DNA from: Verpa conica
Lineage: Eukaryota > Ascomycota > Pezizomycetes > Pezizales > Morchellaceae
Direction of reading: 5' to 3'
DNA length: 64,000 nt
Assembly (NCBI GenBank): GCA_033030425.1
Contig: JAUFSD010000025.1
Location: 682,001 to 746,000 of the forward strand
Of this stretch, positions 25,244-40,497 are shown piece by piece (the stretch's first letter is position 1; the number at the start of each line of letters is the position of its first letter). Position numbers and translations under genes: made by a program. Under the pieces are notes generated by a model. It was not told the origin of the DNA and did not search any database. It worked only from the letters and a program-made list of their open reading frames with translations.

Positions 25244-26901
25244 TGAAAAGTAGAGATGGATGTTCGGGCTGTCATGATGGGTACGAGGCGATCTGCGAGA
25301 TTTTATGGCCGGGTCGGCTTTTAGGGCCGATGGCACCTATCTGTGGGTACAGCATGCCATATAGTCCCGCTTTGCCTGGTTAAATTCTCGTTGAGCGAGT
25401 AATGGATGCACCTATTACCTCGGTTTGGGGTTCTCACTCTGGCTACACATCCTATGTCGGAAATGACCCTCCATGATACCTACCACAAATATTGAGGTCT
25501 ATACGGGCTCTCCAAATGGTTATAATCAGGGAGAAACTACGTGAAAAGAGGTGCATAGGGGGGTATTGATGCACCTAAAGAGAGGTGAAGTAAGATTTTA
25601 TGGCTAATTCAAGGGAAATGTCTCGTTGTTTTCTGTTGGGTAACTAGGAGTTCCTGGATGTGCTTTTATCAGTTTTTGGTACTATTGAATGTATAGTTTA
25701 TATTTAATTTTGCTCTATAATTTTTTGTAATTCGTATTTATTAAAAAGATATTGTAAATAACTATAGACCGCTCCGGCTAAGGTATATTCTAGCGGGACG
25801 TCGGGAGGTGTTTTCAGGGCATTTCTATTTATTTTTAGGACCCTCTTATTATAGATTGAATGACAAACTAGCTTGTAACATTAAGGGTTTTAGTGAGCTA
25901 GGACTACATGTAATAGGCGACTTGGCGAGACTTTGTTTAGTCTATTCACTACATGGCTTACGATATATATACATGTAGTTATCTCATGGAAGGCTGCATG
26001 CACCTAATTATATGAGCAAAGGAATAATTGTATTTATGATTAATTCATTGGTTCATCTGAGAAAAAGAATCAGGAAAACAAAAAAAAATAGAACTTTATG
26101 CGAGTGATCACTCATGTTTGATAATCTAGGATTTGTGGATAGACTCATGCGGCCCCACACGAGACAAACGACTGACTGAGTTTGTATGTACAGGCTCAGA
26201 AAAAGGTTCGAGCTTTCTCGTATATCACACTCCTTTCAATATTTTGGGGGGGCGGTGCACTTGGTAGTTTTGGGGCTAGAGATTACTGTCTGCACTGCTG
26301 CGAAGGCTGTTCGAGTTATCGATAAGTTCCATGCCCCTGAGATTAACTTGGCGAAACAGTAATTAGTGTTTTCAATAGTCTGAATCTATAACTCGGTTCG
26401 TGGAGGTTCGAATTGATCGTATATATGTAGTGTATCGAGGCCAAGATTTGTGCTTATAGGACCTCGGGTCTAGGACGCCTCTATCTTTGTAGTTAGACTA
26501 GGGACTTATAATAGCTGTGAGAGAATACAGTTGACGGCTTAATCAAGGCCATGAACTATGGTGCCGATAACACTTCTATAGTTGAATTAAGTAGTACCAA
26601 GAGTTAATACAATAGAATTATAGTCGTAAGAATGGGTCCTGCTTGAAATATCTTGCTTGCTCACTTTCTAGGAGATTTCTGAGAAGGTATATATTTCTTG
26701 GTAATTTAAACACTGGGGTTAGCTTTTTGTCTAGGAAAGGGAATTGATTGAAGGTGTACGTATCATCAGTAGTTAGAATGAATCTTAGTAAAGCAGCAGT
26801 ATCTTCAGTAATATCTATGATGGGGGGCTAGAGGGGGGTGAGTGATGGACCTAACCGAAGGGCAAATGATGGACACCTCGACCTAAGGAAAACTCACATA
26901 G

Positions 26902-27509
26902 TACGGCGGGCGGCAGCAACCAGTCCGCCATAATTGCAAAAGCGAAAGGCCAAACCTCCCCCACACCAAAAATCTCCCCAAAATTGATGAACCAACAAAT
27001 AGATTAGAATTATCTTAGGCTTCTAACAAGTAAATACAATACTAGATAGCTTATAGGTCATCAAGGGCAAAAAAGAAGGGCCCTGGAAGCGATTTTTCTG
27101 AAAGACTAAATTATACTTTGCTATATATCTCTGAAGACAGCCTTGCACTCAGGGCCTTATGGTTTTAGAGAACTCTAATAACTGTTAATGAGCACTACTA
27201 ATAAGAATAACAATTTTTTTTTTAGGGGGGGTTCCTAAGTTAACTTTTTAGAGATCTCTAAACCAGAAAAAACCCGGAGTCCCAATTGGGCCCCAGGTCA
27301 AAATTTTATATGTAAAAACTCTTGTTTATACTCTCCTTCCTCTCACTAGTAGGCTTCATAGGTATCTAGTAGTGTATTTACTTATTAGAAGCCTAAGATA
27401 ATTCTAATCTATTTGTTGGTTCATTAATTTTGGGGAGATTTTTGGTGTGGGGGGGGTTTGGCCTTTCGCTTTCGCAATTATGGCGGACTGATTGCTGCCG
27501 TCCGCCGTA
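26902..27509. mobile_element. 608-bp non-autonomous element with about 147-bp terminal inverted repeats
   Basis: The left arm (26902-27048) begins TACGGCGGGCGGCAGCAA and is a near-perfect reverse complement of the right arm (27363-27509), which ends TTGCTGCCGTCCGCCGTA. About six to eight mismatches are visible and most are C/T or G/A transitions. A 5-bp direct repeat CATAG flanks the element on both sides (26897-26901 and 27510-27514), fitting a target-site duplication. The interior is AT-rich and non-coding. This looks like a miniature DNA transposon mobilised by an enzyme encoded elsewhere. Confidence 0.85.
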
Positions 27510-28041
27510 CATAGACGAGAGGTTTCACAGTGAATGTGATTGAGGCGATAAAGTAAAGAAGGGAGACATTAGGAGGACCCGGGGTATCTATGTAATCATT
27601 AGTCTTTGGCATTGAGAGACTTATGCATGATTTGCAGGCGTGATTACAGCCATTAAGCACGTCCGTTGTTTGGGCACCATCTTATCTTCTGTATAATTCA
27701 AGATCTAATCTCATCTCATCTCATCTCATCCTGAAGCGAGAGATCGTCCCGACCGCTGCAGGCAGGGACTACCCTAGTATCCGAGTCAACTGATCGAGGG
27801 TCAATGATGTTCACAGGATCGAAACGTTTGGAAGATGGTGGGTGGTGATCTGGTGACCTCGGTAGAGTTAGATGTATATGGTCGATCACAAAGTTTATTT
27901 ATCCATGTTTTTTTTGGGTGGGAGAGGATGCTCATCCCTTACTCTGATCATAATGCCCACCCAAAGTGGGGGCGAAAGGACTTGAGGAAATACTGATCTT
28001 CTCACTAGTCAGAATTATTGTCTCTACCAGCTGCAGATACT

Positions 28042-28136
28042 TCGCTGAAACACTCTTGTTAATTGGGCATTTCGTGATTGACTAAGCTACAGCACTGCTG
28101 CATTGGGCGTGTAGCAATTTTCACTAGACCAAAGGA
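28042..28136. repeat. Dispersed repeat, copy 2
   Basis: Partner of the repeat at 20,661-20,741 in the same orientation, sharing several ordered blocks, including TTAATTGG and AATTTTCAC, with an extra segment in the middle. Function unknown. Confidence 0.55.
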
Positions 28137-29393
28137 CCCTGTACCGTCAATATTTCTGGCTCGTAATGATTGATATAGTCTGCCTATCACGTAGTGCAAT
28201 AGGTATAAAAGAGGGGTCTTTTCACTACCGCATCGGCGGGAAATAAAGTTTTAAGTTGGAAATGCTACCGAGTTGGTCAAGAAGTTTTCTAATACAGCCG
28301 GCTTAATCTAGAATTCTCTAGAATACCCCATCAACGCCATACCAAAAACACATAGCTTTCCCGTACTATAGTTATTTATGATCAAAATATTGATTTTCTT
28401 TACACTAATATATATACCCTTTCAATCCCCTAGGGTTATGACTTGCCTTAGTTCATAAAAATGATAGAATCGCAATTAACCTCTATCCTTGGATCCACTC
28501 CTAGTACACATTAGTCACTAAAGCCATTTCAATTCTAGTTCATGGATAATGGCCAATTACCAACTCAGCTATTGAGTGTGTAGAACACTATTATTCAGAG
28601 ATTTTCTGTATGATACGTAGCACTACCAGGATATTACTTGATCCTAGAGGTTAGCCTCTTTTTCCTTGAAATTAACCGAGTGATATACTATGACTCATAA
28701 GCTAACTATCATTTTATTAAAAGCTCGCTCATGAACGTCTCACCTTTTTTGAAGTCAAAAACAGCCCCAACATAAGGTTTACTATGGATAGATATAGTGC
28801 TTAGGGACGATGATCACCTACTTACTAGGAGATGTGTATTTGGAATAGGGTTATATGTTTAATGAGGTGTTTACTAATATTTAGGTATGTGGTCTTATCT
28901 GATTGTTTGAAACTCTTACTAAGTATTAGTTATGCCTTTTAGTTAATATATTACCTAAAATATGAGTGTGAATATCTGATGATTATTATTCATTTATACG
29001 TGGCGCGGAAATCTAAAGAATGGCAAGTTCCAGCAACTTGGCCCTACGAGGCAAGTAAAACCATGAACTCTTCTGGTGCTGCCGAAAATCCACATACATC
29101 AGGGGATCAAGTAAGAGGTACGTATATGATTACAGATTTAGGTGGAATCCAGGCTACCCCACCTACGGGAAACGCTTAATCGTGAACACCGGTCTGTGTT
29201 AATGGCCCGAGTGGCCATATTTTCCCTATAACAGGGTATCATAATATCGGATTCGTATGGGGAAACTCACAGCGAGAATTCCCTCATACCTCTGGGATGA
29301 GGGAGGGGGTGAATTGAGCAGGAAATGCTTAGTTCTAGAGGATTCTCGGTTCTTGTGCTTTTGGTGCTGTACCGTATCCGACAATTGATTGAA

Positions 29394-29404
29394 TTATCAG
29401 ATAA
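29394..29404. promoter_or_regulatory. Palindromic iron-type GATA box
   Basis: TTATCAGATAA contains the consensus ATCWGATAA on both strands (29396-29404 on plus, 29394-29402 on minus). This is the binding sequence known for the SreA/SRE/Urbs1 family of iron-responsive GATA repressors. It lies 2.7 kb upstream of the ornithine monooxygenase start. Confidence 0.5.
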
Positions 29405-29637
29405 ATTAATTGGATTTACTCATATCTGCAGGGAACATCGGCGATGAAGGGTCCTTGGTTCGTATTTTTTGGTACCTGGTTTATCTGACCCATTGGTAAA
29501 TTTTTCACCTATGCAGGAGATACAGGAGATGCCGGAGATGAGGGGTAGGCTGATGCCGAGTGATGAATATAGTCTGGTATGCTTACGAGTAGCGCCAGGG
29601 CTCCGTCTCGTATTTCTTTATTTGCATTATTGATTAT

Positions 29638-29660
29638 GTACTTCGTAGCAAACGAAGTAC
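29638..29660. other. Small hairpin
   Basis: GTACTTCG (29638-29645) and CGAAGTAC (29653-29660) form a perfect 8-bp stem with a seven-base loop. It may be the core of a decayed foldback element. No functional assignment. Confidence 0.4.
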
Positions 29661-30037
29661 GTATACATATATGCAACGGAAGTGCCAAATATTTCACATG
29701 CCGTGTGGGGCCGATGACAACATCCGTCCGTTAACAAGCATCCTGTCCAAGCCAGGATCGACTCCGGAGATGGCGATATGATAACTTAATTTCAGGTCAT
29801 ATCAGATGGTGGGGTGGTCTGCCACCGCCCCTGCTAGACGTCATGCCCAATTCAGGTGTTTAGACCGATCATCCCCCCTGAAGTTCAACACTGTAAGGGG
29901 GCTGGGTCTGGTGACAAATCTTCTTTGGACTGTTTCTTCGGTTCGAGGAGCGGCAGAGTAGATAAAAAGAGGGATAAAAAAGTAACAGGGGAGAAAACTA
30001 TTACAAAAATAGGAAGTCCTTCATAGCGTCGCAAATT

Positions 30038-30046
30038 TTATCTGAT
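30038..30046 (-). promoter_or_regulatory. Iron-type GATA box (ATCAGATAA)
   Basis: Perfect ATCWGATAA match on the minus strand (plus strand TTATCTGAT), about 2.1 kb upstream of the ornithine monooxygenase gene. Confidence 0.5.
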
Positions 30047-30373
30047 TGATGATCTGATTTCTGCAGCTAGATGGATTAGATATCGCTAGCGGCGCATCTG
30101 TGGACCGTAGCACAATGACCCGGCGACCCGATCTCATGGTGGACCTAGGTCGGGCCCACTTGCTGCTGTGTCCCGGCAGGGACCCTGCAGGTCCAGCAGC
30201 CGGACCTCACTCAAACGCCCGCTGTGACATGACGACTTTCGGGATGATCAAGCTATCACGCTCCATCCTGGGAAGCAAGGGAGAAAAGGGCACAACAGTC
30301 TCCTTCAAAATATTCGCCCCACCTAGACCCCTGAAAGATCAATTGCGAGATAATTTAGTGATTTTATCCCACA

Positions 30374-30382
30374 TTATCAGAT
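30374..30382 (-). promoter_or_regulatory. Iron-type GATA box (ATCTGATAA)
   Basis: Perfect ATCWGATAA match on the minus strand (plus strand TTATCAGAT), about 1.75 kb upstream of the ornithine monooxygenase gene. Confidence 0.5.
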
Positions 30383-31971
30383 CCATCAGTTTTGATTGAT
30401 TGATGGAAAACTTGGAACCTGCCCCACTACGGCGTCCGAGCAATCAGTCTTGCTTGAAATGATAGGGAACTAGGCTGATGTCTCCCCTGTGGATTCTGCA
30501 GGCAGGGATTGTCTTTCGACTTCAATCTTACGATCTGATTACGATAATCGGATCAATCAATCAATCAACCCGAGGCAATCAGTATCATGATCTCGACCTT
30601 CTGAATCCCAGTAGGATATTTGGATGAACAAGTTTTTTGTTGGTCCTAAATTACGTCAATTTTTGTTCTCTTTCTATAATCCCTCATCGCCACTGGCTGC
30701 CAAGTATGGAGGGTTGTTTTTTTTACCTTTCCTTTCCTGCTGGATGAGCTGGAATGGGAATGGTGATGGCAACTATTGCTCTATCTGCATTAAGAATTAC
30801 ACAACTCCCTCTCTTGACTTTTCCGGACAGCCTGCCGGCTGGGTGGTAACAAGGAAGAGCTTTTTCTAACTTGTAGCTCTAGCAGGAAGTTCGTGCAACG
30901 CAGAAGCTTTATGCTAGTAGAAGTAGACGTCTACTAGGTAGGAATTATTAAACGAGAATTATTCCTCGATGCTAAACGAGACTTGAAAAAGAAAAATCAC
31001 ATACGATCCAGCTTGAAATATAGGTCATCATCAATACGTGTCTTCTAATTGGATACCGGTGGGGGGGAAGGGGGTTGGGGTTGTAAAGGATAGAGGAGGG
31101 AATTCCTGCAGTTGGCCAAAAAGATCTATCTTACTTGCACGGGTGGGAGAATACTACCGATTTTGACACCTTCGGTTCATTACGTTTGTACCATTTGTAT
31201 GGCGAAGCAAAAAAACATCTGACCGTAATCCATGGCCTCAGACCATCTACTAGCTAGTTGGCTTTCCTAGTAGTAACGAACGAGCTTAGGGGTTCTAGGT
31301 GGAACGTGCCTTGCAGCGGTAGTTGCCTTTGGCCGTGACCTAAAGTGCAGGATTCCAGCTTCATATACGCCAGGCGGATTGATGTTACGGACTTACTTAA
31401 GTATCTGGGTATCCGCATGAGTCTCGCACTTCTCTCACATGCTATGCAATAGACTGAAGCCCAAAGGACACATTGCGTTTTCTTATTACGAACCATTCAC
31501 AGGTCATTTCTACAAGCCTTTATCACCAGAAAATCTAGTTACGGTATCATCTTTTCACTCCTATAATAGGAACTATAGAGCTCGTCGAGTTAAAGGCACC
31601 TTATTGTCAGCAAGACCTTTGTTAGAAACCTATCACTCTGGTAAGTGAGATTATTACCACTTTTGCTACTCGACTGCAAGGCATCAACAAGGTATAAGCC
31701 ACCTGGGGTAGTATTATTCGTTAACAATCGTGTGTTGCCTTAGTATTACGTCGTACTGTAATATCAAGAGCCGCTTTCAGCGCCCCCAGCCAATCCGCAG
31801 CACAACCCCCCCACACCGCAGACCCCCCCCTGCGAGCAGTGCATATCATATACGTATAGGTCAGTGGTTAAACTGATCCGCTTTCCCGATCACTTCTATT
31901 GCTTTTTGCACCCAAGCATCATCACACACCATCACCCGCATCATTTGTAGATTATAAACACCTACACTCTG

Positions 31972-31976
31972 ATTGG
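31972..31976 (-). promoter_or_regulatory. CCAAT box upstream of ornithine monooxygenase
   Basis: AGCCAATCAGAG on the minus strand matches the fungal CCAAT-binding-complex core CCAATCA, about 155 bp before the ATG. In iron-starved ascomycetes this complex acts with HapX on siderophore genes; here the role is inferred only from position. Confidence 0.4.
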
Positions 31977-32028
31977 CTAGAATTTGTACCATGTTGTGAT
32001 ATGAGGACCAAGGAACTAACGAGTATAG

Positions 32029-33996
<1,968 letters not shown>

Positions 33997-34283
33997 ACGC
34001 GTTTTATGATTTGTGGGGATCTGGAGTTTGTTGATGAGAAATTTTTCTGTTTCTGTTTGTAGTGTTCTTGTTTGACCGTGCTTTTGCTTTTGCTTCTAAA
34101 TCCTTCCTTTTGGGTGGCATTTATGATTATTCTCTTTGTATTTCTATGCTGCCGTTTTAGTTAGTATACGACAATTAAAACCCAGTGTAAGATTTTCCTA
34201 AGAAGCTTTCGTAACATAAGATTTACCCTTATTTCGCAAATATACACCCCAAGCTCAAACATTCCCGTTAAAAACTTTACTTT

Positions 34284-34769
34284 TTACGCCCACAGTTTAT
34301 CCTCCTCCCCCTTCCCTATAATTCCCATTAAGAAATCGCCCATACCCAATGTCCTAAAACCAACACTACGTTCTTCACTAGTACCTATATATCCACTAAC
34401 TGCTGCACCAAACATCTTGAGGTCACTCCCGGGAAGGCGTAGCCAGACTTCGTCGTGCTCGAGGTGCAAGATATCAATGTGAATTGCAGATCCCATGAGC
34501 CCGAGGAATTGGGTAAGACAAGCCGTAAGGGTTGTGCGCCATGTAAGGATATCAGGGGGGTAGGATGGTGTGGTAGTTGAGGGAGGAAACGGGGGGTCGT
34601 AGATCCTGCGGTTTGTGCGTTAGTTGCCAGATTTGATATTTGGTACTGAGAGCTAGGGATACATCTTAAGATGAGCGTAGCCCCATTCTGGAGCCTTGAT
34701 AGTTATTTGTTCAGGCGGAGGGCCTTTTCTTTTCTTTTCTTTCTTACTTTCTGGTTTCTGTTCCTCCAT
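34284..34769 (-). CDS. RNase P / RNase MRP subunit Pop8-like
   Basis: Two exons on the minus strand (34769-34663 and 34605-34284) give about 142 residues. A lysine-rich N-terminus (EEQKPESKKEKKRK) precedes PEWGYAHLKM, then LTWRTTLTACLTQFLGLMGSA, DILHLEHDEVWLRLPGSDL and AAVSGYIG. The order W-Y-HL, then T-L-LT-FLGL-GSA, then D-L-EVW-R-P fits the fungal Pop8 protein of the nuclear tRNA- and rRNA-processing RNase P/MRP complexes. The gene is convergent with the monooxygenase gene (287 bp apart) and divergent from PRMT1 (472 bp). Identification rests on memory of the family pattern, so it is moderately sure. Confidence 0.72.
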
Positions 34770-35241
34770 AGTTCCTTTTCTGGTGTTGAATAGGGAGGAT
34801 CGAGGGGGAGAACTATCGATAGGCTTCACAGATGGCTTGGCTCGGTTATCGATATGCAGTCGCGAATCGCCGCTCTTTGGCGACCTCAGCCGGAGGGATT
34901 CAGACAGCCCTACAGAAACACAAAAACAACTACCCATATTATACAGCAGCTTTACAATATACCCTTTAATGCAGGCAGGCGGATTAAGTCTTTAGGCTGT
35001 CCATTCCCCTCGGCATGCGCTGCGCGTTGTTGCCGGGGAGGAGGCTCTTGCAGCATAGCGTGGAAATGCGGCGGAAAGAGATTGCGAGGGGAAAAAAAGT
35101 TCCCCACCTTCCCTGCACATCCCAACAACCCACCCCTCCTCACATCCTTCACCTTTTCTCTTTTCCATCTCCGTGTCTTTGTCTGTCTGCCTTCAACCCT
35201 ATAATCGGAATCGGAACTATTGGAAATAAATTTTGAAAAAG
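34770..35241. promoter_or_regulatory. Divergent promoter region pop8 / PRMT1
   Basis: 472 bp lie between the two divergent starts. The right part is strongly CT-rich on the plus strand (about 35,100-35,205), a common feature of fungal core promoters. No specific site is claimed. Confidence 0.45.
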
Positions 35242-36806
<1,565 letters not shown>

Positions 36807-37295
36807 GTTAACTCGGGAGTTATTTCCCGCTTTTGTACCCCCTCGGCTATGATACACGGTGCTAATATAGGAAGTCGTTAATACAGGTGCTAATCTTGAG
36901 GTTCTATTTTCTATTCATTTTATTTTATCGTTTCTTCTTCCATTTTCATCTTTTCCGCCTAGTAAAAAACAAACTTGATAAGGATTGGGTGTGGGAGAAT
37001 GGTATAATAACTCCTTTATAACATAAACGAATGAGTAAGGACGGAGTCTTTATGATTTTCCGGTAGTGGGATCAGAAATTAAAGTTGTATTTGTATGATA
37101 GACAGGCGATAGTTGAGCCATCCTCCCCCGTGATGAGTATGGATTGTTCACATCGTTGAGTATGAGTAGCCAGTAGCCATTTGGTAATTATCGTATTATG
37201 TATCGCATTATCTATTCTTGTAACCACGGAACAATACAGATTTCTAGCTTTTTGGTATATCTCTAACACCGCGGTCGTCCTATCCTACTCTGCTC

Positions 37296-37913
37296 TTAAA
37301 TTCTCTTCTTATTTTTCGTAACGGCAGGTGCTAACTTGGATTGTATGCGGCAAGACATGTCCATCATCATATATCCAACTATATCAAACGTTATTTGTTA
37401 GGAAGGAGCTTATGCATTGACTCAAGGTGTACTTACAGATTCCTGCAAAAGGCACATAGAATCCTAATAGAATGTACTTTTGCTGTTCAGTCATATCCAC
37501 ATCCTTATAGATCGCAACACAGCTAGTGAGGGTAGTCAAGAAAGAGATTGACGAGTAAACAAGTGCCCGCGCCGGAAATTTAGGATTATCTAGCTTTAGG
37601 TCAGTCCGTGTCAAGATGAAGGAAGGAAGGGGGATAGCACACCATTAGGCAAAGCGAACAAGAACCAGATCGTCATAGGAAGCTGATAAAGCGCCTCGAT
37701 AGTAACGAAGCAGGCAAACCACGGCTCAAATTTGATCATGAGCTGATCATTAAACGTGTCTAGATACCAGGTGTGGTTGTTCTTTAGGACAGTTGGGAGG
37801 ATGTATTTGGGCCATAGGGGAATTAAGTCCATGAATATCATGGATAATGTAAACATTGCAAAGAATGAAAAGTAGGCGAGGTCGGTCTTGCGCGCGGAGA
37901 GTGGGAGAGCCAT
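37296..37913 (-). CDS. EXPERA / TMEM97-like ER membrane protein
   Basis: Three exons on the minus strand (37913-37643, 37589-37437, 37378-37296) encode about 168 residues with four hydrophobic segments. The pattern DLAYFSFFAMFTLSMIFMDL, then a loop with WYLDTFNDQLM and EPWFACFVTIEALYQLP, then two more helices, fits the EXPERA family (sigma-2 receptor TMEM97 and emopamil-binding relatives). These are endoplasmic reticulum membrane proteins linked to sterol handling. The C-terminus KNKKRI is a lysine-rich tail compatible with ER retention. The gene is convergent with PRMT1. The last exon is short and is supported by frame and by the basic tail. Confidence 0.83.
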
Positions 37914-39749
37914 TTTTATTTTGCTTTGTTTTTTTCCCGTGCTTTTTGCTGCTGCTGAGTAGGAAGTGTTGTTTAGATTTGTTGGGGAGACTTTGAGGAT
38001 CTGAGGATCACGGAGGTTTGTGTTGTTGGCTAATACTCCTGAGGCTCTGCGGCGCAGACGGATCGGCAGATTCCGTTAGGGTTAGGGTTTTTTGACCTAA
38101 AGCTTGGATCATGTGTAATCACTCGGATGGGAGGCATAAGTACTTTGCCGCTTATAACCCCCCCATATTATTAGAAAGGCATCGAAGATATGCAAGAAAG
38201 GAGTAGAGGATAAGAGATCCGTAGCAGACTTCTTCCGCACCACGAAAAGCTTCCACGAAGGATAAATGCATGTTGTATGTCCTCTTCCTCAGCCCTAGTT
38301 ACGTCGAGCAGAGCGTGGTTCACAGATTGCAAGGGAATTCCCTAAGCTGTTACCGTTTCTCGAAAAAGAAGCATGGAGATAATAGGTCCAATACTTGTTT
38401 GCTGTTCTAGCAAGACTAGTTATTAAGAATAAGTCGTTTTTGTTTCGCACTCTCAAGCATGAGTATTGGTAGAATACGTAGCCCCAGTCGACAAACACAA
38501 AGTAGATTAGAGTTAGTTCCTTGGCAGTTGCACTCCCAGTAAATTTCTCGGCTCCACTGAGGTTTCTAGTATACGTATACTGGATGTAAATTTAAAGGCT
38601 GCGGAGCGGCATGGCAAAACTTAGTGTATATTATAACCAAAATTTGGCGAGACACCTACTCCATGTATCAACAGGGCCCCGTAGATATGTTCGAGAACAT
38701 GGACATTAGGTATCTTCATGAAACTCTGGTAGTATTAATATAGCGAAGGCAATATATATCTATCAGATGGGGGTGGAATCCTACGTACATAAATAGTTAT
38801 AAGAGGGCTAAACGCGCCTGTAAGTCCAACAACCCATTAACCCTCTCTTCCTTCGGGCTATCTATGCCGAATAATGCTCCTAGTATAGTCTTAGCCACCC
38901 TTTCGGAAAATATTTCTAAAAATAGGGGCAGGATCAGGAGCCATTTATCATTCAAGAGACCCATCTAGAGGAAGGTGAGTAAATTCGTTCCATGTTATCA
39001 ACTTCATTAATTAGGCTTATATATGTATCTACTTAAGTTTTATTTCTTTAGATCTAGCGGGTAACTGAGGGTCTTATGCCTTAAAGGGGAGATATTTTAT
39101 TCTTAATTTAGGGATGTGGGGTTATTTAATTCGTCGATTTAGTTAAGATGTGAGTGAGAAGAACCAGATAAATTTTTTTCCCTATCCTCTTGTATCATGG
39201 CTATATTTAATGGTACACTTGGTTCTGTAGTAATATTGTCTGCTAAATGCTTTAAAAGCTAGGGAATTATTTTGAGAGTAGTATATTATATACTTCCTAG
39301 ATAGGTTTTCGAAAGATGTACTATAGAAAAGGTATAATTGGTATTTTAAAGTCGAGAGTTTGAGTTTAAAGCCTGTAATCCCACAAGAATCTATACCAGG
39401 GGTAGTTTTTCGAGGACCCACTTTAGGTACAGATACCTGAAAATACTATGTATACCGCACATTTCATACTCAGGAGAATTGAAGGTCCAGGAATAACTCC
39501 TAGGATAATCCCGATCCCGCTGAGCCAAGTTGAGAAAGGGGGAAATTACTAGAAGATGGAAGGAGTTACATAAAGGGGTTACGTCACAGTTACTAAACAT
39601 TCCGACCGTCTTAGAAACTGGCTGACACTTAATATAGCTTTCCTACTTATTTTTACCCTTAATGCCAAACCAAGGAAGTGGTATCTCCTGCAGGACCGAT
39701 CTCGTACAGTTTTAGAACCAGTTAATTATTATAAAGCCCCCCCTGGCAC

Positions 39750-39758
39750 TTATCTGAT
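39750..39758 (-). promoter_or_regulatory. Iron-type GATA box (ATCAGATAA)
   Basis: Perfect ATCWGATAA on the minus strand, about 750 bp downstream of the ABC gene stop. No gene start lies beside it. Confidence 0.35.
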
Positions 39759-39859
39759 GATCCGTTGATTAAGATAGCTAGTGCGTATTTCTTACGCCAT
39801 CTGTGACCCGGCCCAAAAAACTTTTTTCTGCGGAGAATGCCGTTGTGAAACGGCCCACA

Positions 39860-39868
39860 ATCTGATAA
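39860..39868 (+). promoter_or_regulatory. Iron-type GATA box (ATCTGATAA)
   Basis: Perfect ATCWGATAA on the plus strand, 100 bp from the box at 39,750. No gene start lies beside it. Confidence 0.35.
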
Positions 39869-40497
39869 ACCGTCCAAATAGAGTTATCGTAAGACAATCT
39901 CTAAGACACATCCTTGCCGGCCCAAGGCTGTCGTGCTACCTCATGCAGGTTTTTCTGCAGTGTCAGGGGCGGGATCATGGTGCTGGTTTTGTTGGGCGCC
40001 CTGTACGTAATAGATGTGAAGATATGAAGATCGATCAAACAGGAATTGGTGCCATTGCAAAGGGCTCTGGTCGAGTAACACAGGCCCTTTTTCAATAACT
40101 TTCCCCCCTTCATTAATTGCTTTTTCAATGCCTTGGGAGTGTAGTTATTCAGACTCATCTGCATAATCCTAAGTTCGAGGAATTGAATTGACTTAAAAGC
40201 GTTCTTGGCACGATAGTGTGAGGAGTAGAGGGTGTATATGCGTATATTTTTAGGATTTACACTCAATTTGCACAAGCACTTTTGACTGAAGAAAATAAAG
40301 GCGAGATGGTTATAGGAACTTTGGGTGCATTACATGTATCTCAAAACTTGTAAGAACCCCCTTTAATCACTTTACAAGATGATAAACACAGCCAATGAAA
40401 ACACAACCAATCTCAATGTCAAGTGAAGGAAACAAGAAAAAAACCTTTTCAGCCAAAACTTTTCCCGGTAAACAAGGCGCACTCAAAAGAAATCCCC

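Larger units (their letters stand above)
37914..40497. other. Gene-free region between the TMEM97-like gene and the ABC gene
   Basis: The first 200 bases are presumably the TMEM97-like promoter; two TTAGGG units occur at 38,076-38,087. The rest is AT-rich with no recognisable protein. Two perfect ATCWGATAA boxes lie about 100 bp apart (39,750 and 39,860) with no adjacent gene start. A 105-codon open frame at 39,781 has no recognisable domain and is not called. Confidence 0.5.

Noticed and set aside
30100..30399. 99-codon open frame in the GATA-rich region
   Set aside because: No recognisable domain, and the region reads better as promoter DNA.
38076..38087. Interstitial telomere-like TTAGGG repeat
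   Set aside because: Only two units, at a promoter; too short to mean a telomere relic.
39781..40098. 105-codon open frame beside the orphan GATA boxes
   Set aside because: No family resemblance and an overlapping open frame on the other strand; chance cannot be excluded.
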